A stretch of 64,000 bases of DNA from Pseudomonadota bacterium (GTDB taxonomy: Bacteria > Pseudomonadota > Alphaproteobacteria > Rhizobiales > Hyphomicrobiaceae): positions 1 through 64,000 of the forward strand of contig JAFAFW010000037.1 in assembly GCA_023423275.1 (NCBI GenBank). The letters run 5' to 3'. A program made the translations under genes and the position numbers. The notes below the pieces were generated by a model. It saw only the letters and a program-made list of their open reading frames with translations. It was not told the origin of the DNA and searched no databases. Below are positions 60,228 through 64,000 of this stretch, piece after piece (position 1 is the stretch's first letter; each line of letters begins with the position of its first letter).

Positions 60228-61850
60228 TCAATGATGGTCAGTCGCCTTGATGTGCGGCAGCGTCTCGAAACTGTGGAATGGCGGCGGAGAAGACAGTGTC
60301 CACTCCAACGTCGTCGCTCCCGCGCCCCACGGATTGTCGACCGTCCGCTGCTTCCGGGCGAACGCGATCACCACACCGATGAAGAACACGATCGTTCCCA
60401 GCGCCGTGATGTACGAGCCGACCGACGACACGTAATTCCAGTATGCGAACGCATCCGGATAGTCGGCGTAACGGCGCGGCATGCCGGCAAGACCGAGGAA
60501 GTGCTGCGGGAAGAACAGGATGTTGGCGCCGATGAAGGTCAGCCAGAAGTGCAGCTTGCCCCAGAACTCGGAGTACATGTAGCCGCTCATCTTCGGGAAC
60601 CAGTAGTACCAGCCCGCGAAGATGGCGAACACGGCGCCGAGCGACAGCACGTAGTGGAAGTGAGCGACCACGTAATAGGTGTCATGCAGAGCGCGATCGA
60701 CGCCGGCGTTGGCCAGCATCACGCCCGTCACGCCACCAACCGTGAACAGGAAGATGAACCCGAGCGCCCACAGCATCGGCGTGCGGAACGCAATGGAGCC
60801 GCCCCACATGGTGGCGATCCACGAGAACACCTTCACGCCTGTCGGAACCGCGATCACCATCGTCGCGAACACGAAGTAGGCCTGCGCGTCGACGCTCATG
60901 CCCGAGGTGTACATGTGATGCGCCCACACGACGAAGCCGACCAGACCGATGGCCACCATCGCGTAGGCCATGCCGAGGTAACCGAACACCGGCTTGCGCG
61001 AGAAGGTCGACACGATGTGGCTGACCATGCCGAAGCCCGGCAGGATCATGATGTAAACTTCAGGATGACCGAAGAACCAGAACAGATGCTGGTAAAGGAC
61101 CGGGTCACCGCCACCGGACGCAGTGAAGAACGTCGTGCCGAAGTTACGATCCGTCAGCAGCATGGTGATGGCGCCAGCCAGAACCGGCAGCGACAGTAGC
61201 AGAAGGAACGCCGTGACCAGAACCGACCAAGCAAACAGCGGCATCTTGTGCAGCGTCATGCCCGGCGCACGCATATTGAAAATGGTGGTGATGAAATTGA
61301 TCGCCCCAAGGATCGACGACGCACCGGCGAGGTGCAGCGCGAGGATGCCGAAGTCCACCGACGGTCCCGGATGGCCGGTCGTGGACAGCGGCGCATAAAC
61401 CGTCCATCCCGTGCCTGCGCCTGTCGCCCCTGGCGGTCCCTCGACAAACAGAGAGATGAGCAGCAGAGACAGCGCGACCGGCAACAGCCAAAACGAAATG
61501 TTGTTCATGCGCGGGAACGCCATATCCGGCGCGCCGATCATCAGTGGCACAAACCAGTTGCCGAACCCGCCAATGATCGCAGGCATCACCATGAAGAATA
61601 CCATGATGAGGCCGTGAGCAGTGACGATCACGTTGAACATATGCGGATTGGAGAAGAACTGGAGGCCAGGTTCCTGCAACTCCATTCGCATCGCGACGGA
61701 CAACGACCCACCGATGATCCCGGCAATCATGCCGAAGATCAGGTACATCGTGCCGATGTCCTTGTGGTTGGTCGAGAAGAGCCAGCGCTTCAGCCCGGTC
61801 GGCGTATGGTCGTGATCGTGAGCATGCGCTGTGTCAGCCGTGCTACCCAT
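60228..61850 (-). CDS. coxA: Cytochrome c oxidase subunit I
   Basis: A 540-residue 12-helix subunit. Haem and copper ligands are seen: TAHGLIMVFF (low-spin haem a), WFFGHPEVYIMILPGFG (CuB His and cross-linked Tyr), WAHHMYTSG (CuB), and HFHYVLSLGAVFAIF (haem a3 and a). The D-channel and K-channel positions look conserved. It forms the aa3 catalytic core. Confidence 0.97.
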   Translation of the reverse strand: MGSTADTAHAHDHDHTPTGLKRWLFSTNHKDIGTMYLIFGMIAGIIGGSLSVAMRMELQEPGLQFFSNPHMFNVIVTAHGLIMVFFMVMPAIIGGFGNWFVPLMIGAPDMAFPRMNNISFWLLPVALSLLLISLFVEGPPGATGAGTGWTVYAPLSTTGHPGPSVDFGILALHLAGASSILGAINFITTIFNMRAPGMTLHKMPLFAWSVLVTAFLLLLSLPVLAGAITMLLTDRNFGTTFFTASGGGDPVLYQHLFWFFGHPEVYIMILPGFGMVSHIVSTFSRKPVFGYLGMAYAMVAIGLVGFVVWAHHMYTSGMSVDAQAYFVFATMVIAVPTGVKVFSWIATMWGGSIAFRTPMLWALGFIFLFTVGGVTGVMLANAGVDRALHDTYYVVAHFHYVLSLGAVFAIFAGWYYWFPKMSGYMYSEFWGKLHFWLTFIGANILFFPQHFLGLAGMPRRYADYPDAFAYWNYVSSVGSYITALGTIVFFIGVVIAFARKQRTVDNPWGAGATTLEWTLSSPPPFHSFETLPHIKATDHH

Positions 61851-61908
61851 GTGCAGTCACCTTCTTCCCCCGCTGTCCTCATCATTGCGCGGCCGCGCCG
61901 GCGCAAAG

Positions 61909-62898
61909 TTATTTCCGTTCAGCGCCTGCATCCGCGACCTTCGCGGAAGCCGGCGTCTCCGTCGCAGCGCGCAGGATGGTCCGCGCACGCTCCCAATCAC
62001 GCGATTTCGCCGCAGCGGCCCAATCGTTGAATGCCTGCTCGCTGACGACACGAACCGCAATCGGCATGAAGGCATGATCCTTGCCGCACAGCTCAGAGCA
62101 TTGTCCGTAGTATACCCCCGGCCTCGTCGCCCTGAACCATGTCGCAGTGACACGCCCCGGCACGGCGTCAACCTTCGATCCGAATGACGGAACCGTCCAG
62201 TTGTGTATTACGTCGTTTGCAGTGACGAGGACGTGCACAACCTTGTTGACCGGCACCGCGATCTCGTTGTCGACCGAAAGCAGCCTCGGCTGTCCCAACT
62301 TCTCCCAAAGCGGGGCTGAGTCGTTATACAGGCGCTTCGTCAGTTCCGTACCGGCGAGTTCGCCGTATCGCTTATCGTATTCCGCCTGGCCGAGAGAGGC
62401 ACGGAGAACATCTTCGTCGCGCACAACGTTGGAGGTAACGCGGACGCCGTCCTGATCGGGGTACTCATACTCCCAGAACCACGTGTTGCCGACCGCCTTG
62501 ATGGTCAAATCCGGCTTTGGAAAGCTGTACTGCAGGTAAAGCAGCTTGAAGGATGGAATCGCGATGATCACCAGGATGATGATGGGGATCACGGTCCACG
62601 CAACTTCGAGCATCGTGTGATGGGTTGTCCGTGACGGCGTCGGGTTCGACTTCTCGCCGAATCGGAAGACGACGAACAGCATCAACAGACCAACCAGAAC
62701 CGCGATCGCGATGATGAGAATGTTCACGAGGTCGTGGAAGTGATGAATGCTCTCGGCGACCTCGGTCACCGCCCCCTGCATCCCTATCTGCCCCGGCGAG
62801 GGCTGCCCCGTTCCAGCCCACCCGGCTGAAGGCAATGCAAGCAACGCGATGACGAACATCGCAATAAGCGCTCTCAAACCCCGGCTCCTATCGACCAT
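61909..62898 (-). CDS. coxB: Cytochrome c oxidase subunit II
   Basis: A 329-residue subunit with a signal peptide (ALIAMFVIALLALPSAGWAG), two membrane helices and the cupredoxin domain. The CuA ligands lie in DVIHNWTVPSFG and QCSELCGKDHAFMPI. A 40-residue extension follows the usual end. No haem c motif, so this is a plain aa3 subunit II. The ATG giving MVDRSRG is chosen over a longer frame. Confidence 0.95.
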   Translation of the reverse strand: MVDRSRGLRALIAMFVIALLALPSAGWAGTGQPSPGQIGMQGAVTEVAESIHHFHDLVNILIIAIAVLVGLLMLFVVFRFGEKSNPTPSRTTHHTMLEVAWTVIPIIILVIIAIPSFKLLYLQYSFPKPDLTIKAVGNTWFWEYEYPDQDGVRVTSNVVRDEDVLRASLGQAEYDKRYGELAGTELTKRLYNDSAPLWEKLGQPRLLSVDNEIAVPVNKVVHVLVTANDVIHNWTVPSFGSKVDAVPGRVTATWFRATRPGVYYGQCSELCGKDHAFMPIAVRVVSEQAFNDWAAAAKSRDWERARTILRAATETPASAKVADAGAERK

Positions 62899-63215
62899 TA
62901 TTATGGCTCCCACCCCCGCTGCGCGCCGCGCGGAATCCGTCGTCGGCCTGATTGTGGCCGCAAACCTACCGACGTCGTGACAGAACACAAGGGTCGCTAT
63001 TGTCTCAAGCGCCGCTTATGCGGCATTTCCACGCGCGAGTGCCATCGATGAGCCGCCCGGCGGACGCCCGACCGCGCCCAAGTAAATCCCGACTTTCGTC
63101 CATGGAAATTCCGAGTGTCCCACTTCGGCCTCAATCCTCAGCGACAGGCCGGATGTCCAGCTTGATGTGCCAACAGTAGGCCAGCCGTGTTCCGCGGCGG
63201 CATGGGAGGGCGCGA

Positions 63216-63761
63216 GTGAATTTGGCAGCGGCGATCCGCATCCGGCTTGTCGCAGGCATCATGGCCTGCGCAATCGTGACAAGCTTGTTCGGTGTTCTCG
63301 CCGGTCCATCCGCGGCAGCCGCTCAAACTCCGGACGGCACGGTCAAGGCGCAGCACGGCGATTGGCAGGTCGTGTGCAAGCCGCCGCCACCCGGCGCGAA
63401 ATCAGAAACCTGCGCCCTGGTGCAAAGCGTCACCGCGGAGGACCGCAATAACGTCGGCCTGACCGTCTACTTCCAGAAGTTTTCCAACGGGACCCAGGTG
63501 CTTCGGGTGTTCGCGCCGGTTGGCGTTCTCCTGCCGCCAGGGCTTGGACTGAAGATCGATGACAAAGACGTCGGCCACGCCCCGTTTTTGCGCTGCCACG
63601 CATTTGCCTGTTACGCGCAGGTCGTCGCCGAGGACAAGCTGATTGAACTGCTGAAGACCGGCAAGACCGCGATTTTTATTATTTTCCAGACAGAGGAGGC
63701 GGGCATTGGCATCCCAATCTCGCTCGCGGGGTTCTCTCAGGCCCTTGCGGCACTGCAATAG
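63216..63761 (+). CDS. IalB-family (invasion-associated locus B) protein
   Basis: A 181-residue exported protein with an N-terminal signal (AGIMACAIVTSLFGVLAGPSA). The family text is HGDWQVVCKPP, CALVQSVTAEDRNNVGLTV, the VLRVFAPVGVLLPPGLGLKID block, and FLRCHAFACYAQVVAEDKLIE. Four Cys in the mature part probably form two disulfides. The gene starts with GTG behind GGGAGG. In Bartonella the family affects erythrocyte entry; in free-living relatives its role is unknown. Confidence 0.92.
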   Translation: MNLAAAIRIRLVAGIMACAIVTSLFGVLAGPSAAAAQTPDGTVKAQHGDWQVVCKPPPPGAKSETCALVQSVTAEDRNNVGLTVYFQKFSNGTQVLRVFAPVGVLLPPGLGLKIDDKDVGHAPFLRCHAFACYAQVVAEDKLIELLKTGKTAIFIIFQTEEAGIGIPISLAGFSQALAALQ

Positions 63762-63913
63762 TCCACATCGCATTTTCTCTCGGTGATGCTGGTTGCCCAG
63801 CATTTGCCGCAAGCAATCTTCGAACAGTCGCAAAGCTGCCCGCAGCAGCACGTTTTCTCCCGCGTTTCCGCCACTTTGAGTGGCTAGTAAGGGCTTGCGG
63901 GAGGTAGGGGTCC

Positions 63914-64000
63914 ATGTATCGCAAGCGTTCTTCATCGAGCCGGCAGGTTTTGCGCGGCACGAGCATTCCTGAGCCGGCCGGCAACGATCTGCGCACGCAA
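63914..64000 (+). CDS. Possible start of the next gene (truncated by the window end)
   Basis: An ATG behind GGGAGG opens a frame that stays open to the last base: MYRKRSSSSRQVLRGTSIPE followed by nine more residues. Only 29 residues are visible, too few to identify. The ribosome site is good, but the peptide has no recognised motif. Confidence 0.3.
   Translation, partial: MYRKRSSSSRQVLRGTSIPEPAGNDLRTQ

Noticed and set aside
63679..63996. A minus-strand frame at the window end
   Set aside because: Arg-rich shadow over the ialB end and the following spacer; no motif or ribosome site.

Overview
The window is chromosomal DNA from a high-GC alphaproteobacterium, most likely of the Hyphomicrobiales (Rhizobiales). 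Evidence for this is the aa3 cytochrome oxidase block (coxB-coxA-ctaB-coxF-ctaG-coxC-DUF983-SURF1) followed by thrC and an M16 processing peptidase, an IalB family gene, an H-NS/HvrA-type protein, a DUF6111 gene after a NUDIX hydrolase and before the CCA-adding enzyme, and many GTG/TTG starts. I see no rRNA, tRNA, CRISPR array, insertion sequence or prophage. The assignment rests on gene content alone.

Bases 1-5,800 hold the end of thiC, then a visibly AT-richer DUF2971 gene divergent from a ParE-type toxin-antitoxin pair, a DUF3829 (YiiG-like) exported protein whose start codon lies in one arm of a perfect 15-bp inverted repeat, a methyltransferase and several small genes. Bases 5,800-17,200 are one catabolic island: GMC oxidoreductase, MocR regulator, enolase-superfamily enzyme, aldehyde dehydrogenase, FAD amine-type oxidoreductase and a polyamine-type ABC importer. 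Three promoters in it share a direct repeat, ATTGGNCY-N14-AATGGAYC with a 22-bp period, which I read as the MocR operator. This is the strongest regulatory signal in the window.

Bases 17,200-23,500 carry a SphA/MetA-type outer-membrane protein, 5-formyl-THF cyclo-ligase, a minimal ergothioneine operon (egtB-egtD) behind a 25-bp-period tandem repeat, and an orphan secreted FecR-domain protein with a Gly/His tail. Bases 23,500-28,450 are a minus-strand run: a MoaD/ThiS-like protein paired with a BNR-repeat protein, and an ECF sigma factor coupled to a DGPF/YciI protein with SRPBCC and DUF1579 genes downstream. Bases 28,500-33,600 contain glutaryl-CoA dehydrogenase, a methyltransferase, two c-type cytochromes and an alpha/beta hydrolase.

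Bases 34,000-48,400 include an EF-G-like GTPase lacking the usual catalytic histidine, NUDIX/DUF6111/cca, an unlisted 49-residue secreted peptide, an H-NS family protein, a pentapeptide-repeat protein, an AzgA-type purine permease, DUF3500, a DsbD-redoxin pair, an AroE-like paralogue, and a divergent ArsR/SRPBCC pair with a visible operator. From 48,600 to the end lie a 1,312-residue membrane GGDEF-EAL protein with a proline-rich tail, GNAT, M16 peptidase, thrC, the complete aa3 oxidase and assembly locus (including a 53-residue TTG-started CoxF) and ialB. Coordinates of starts marked as chosen are my reading of ribosome binding sites and signal peptides.
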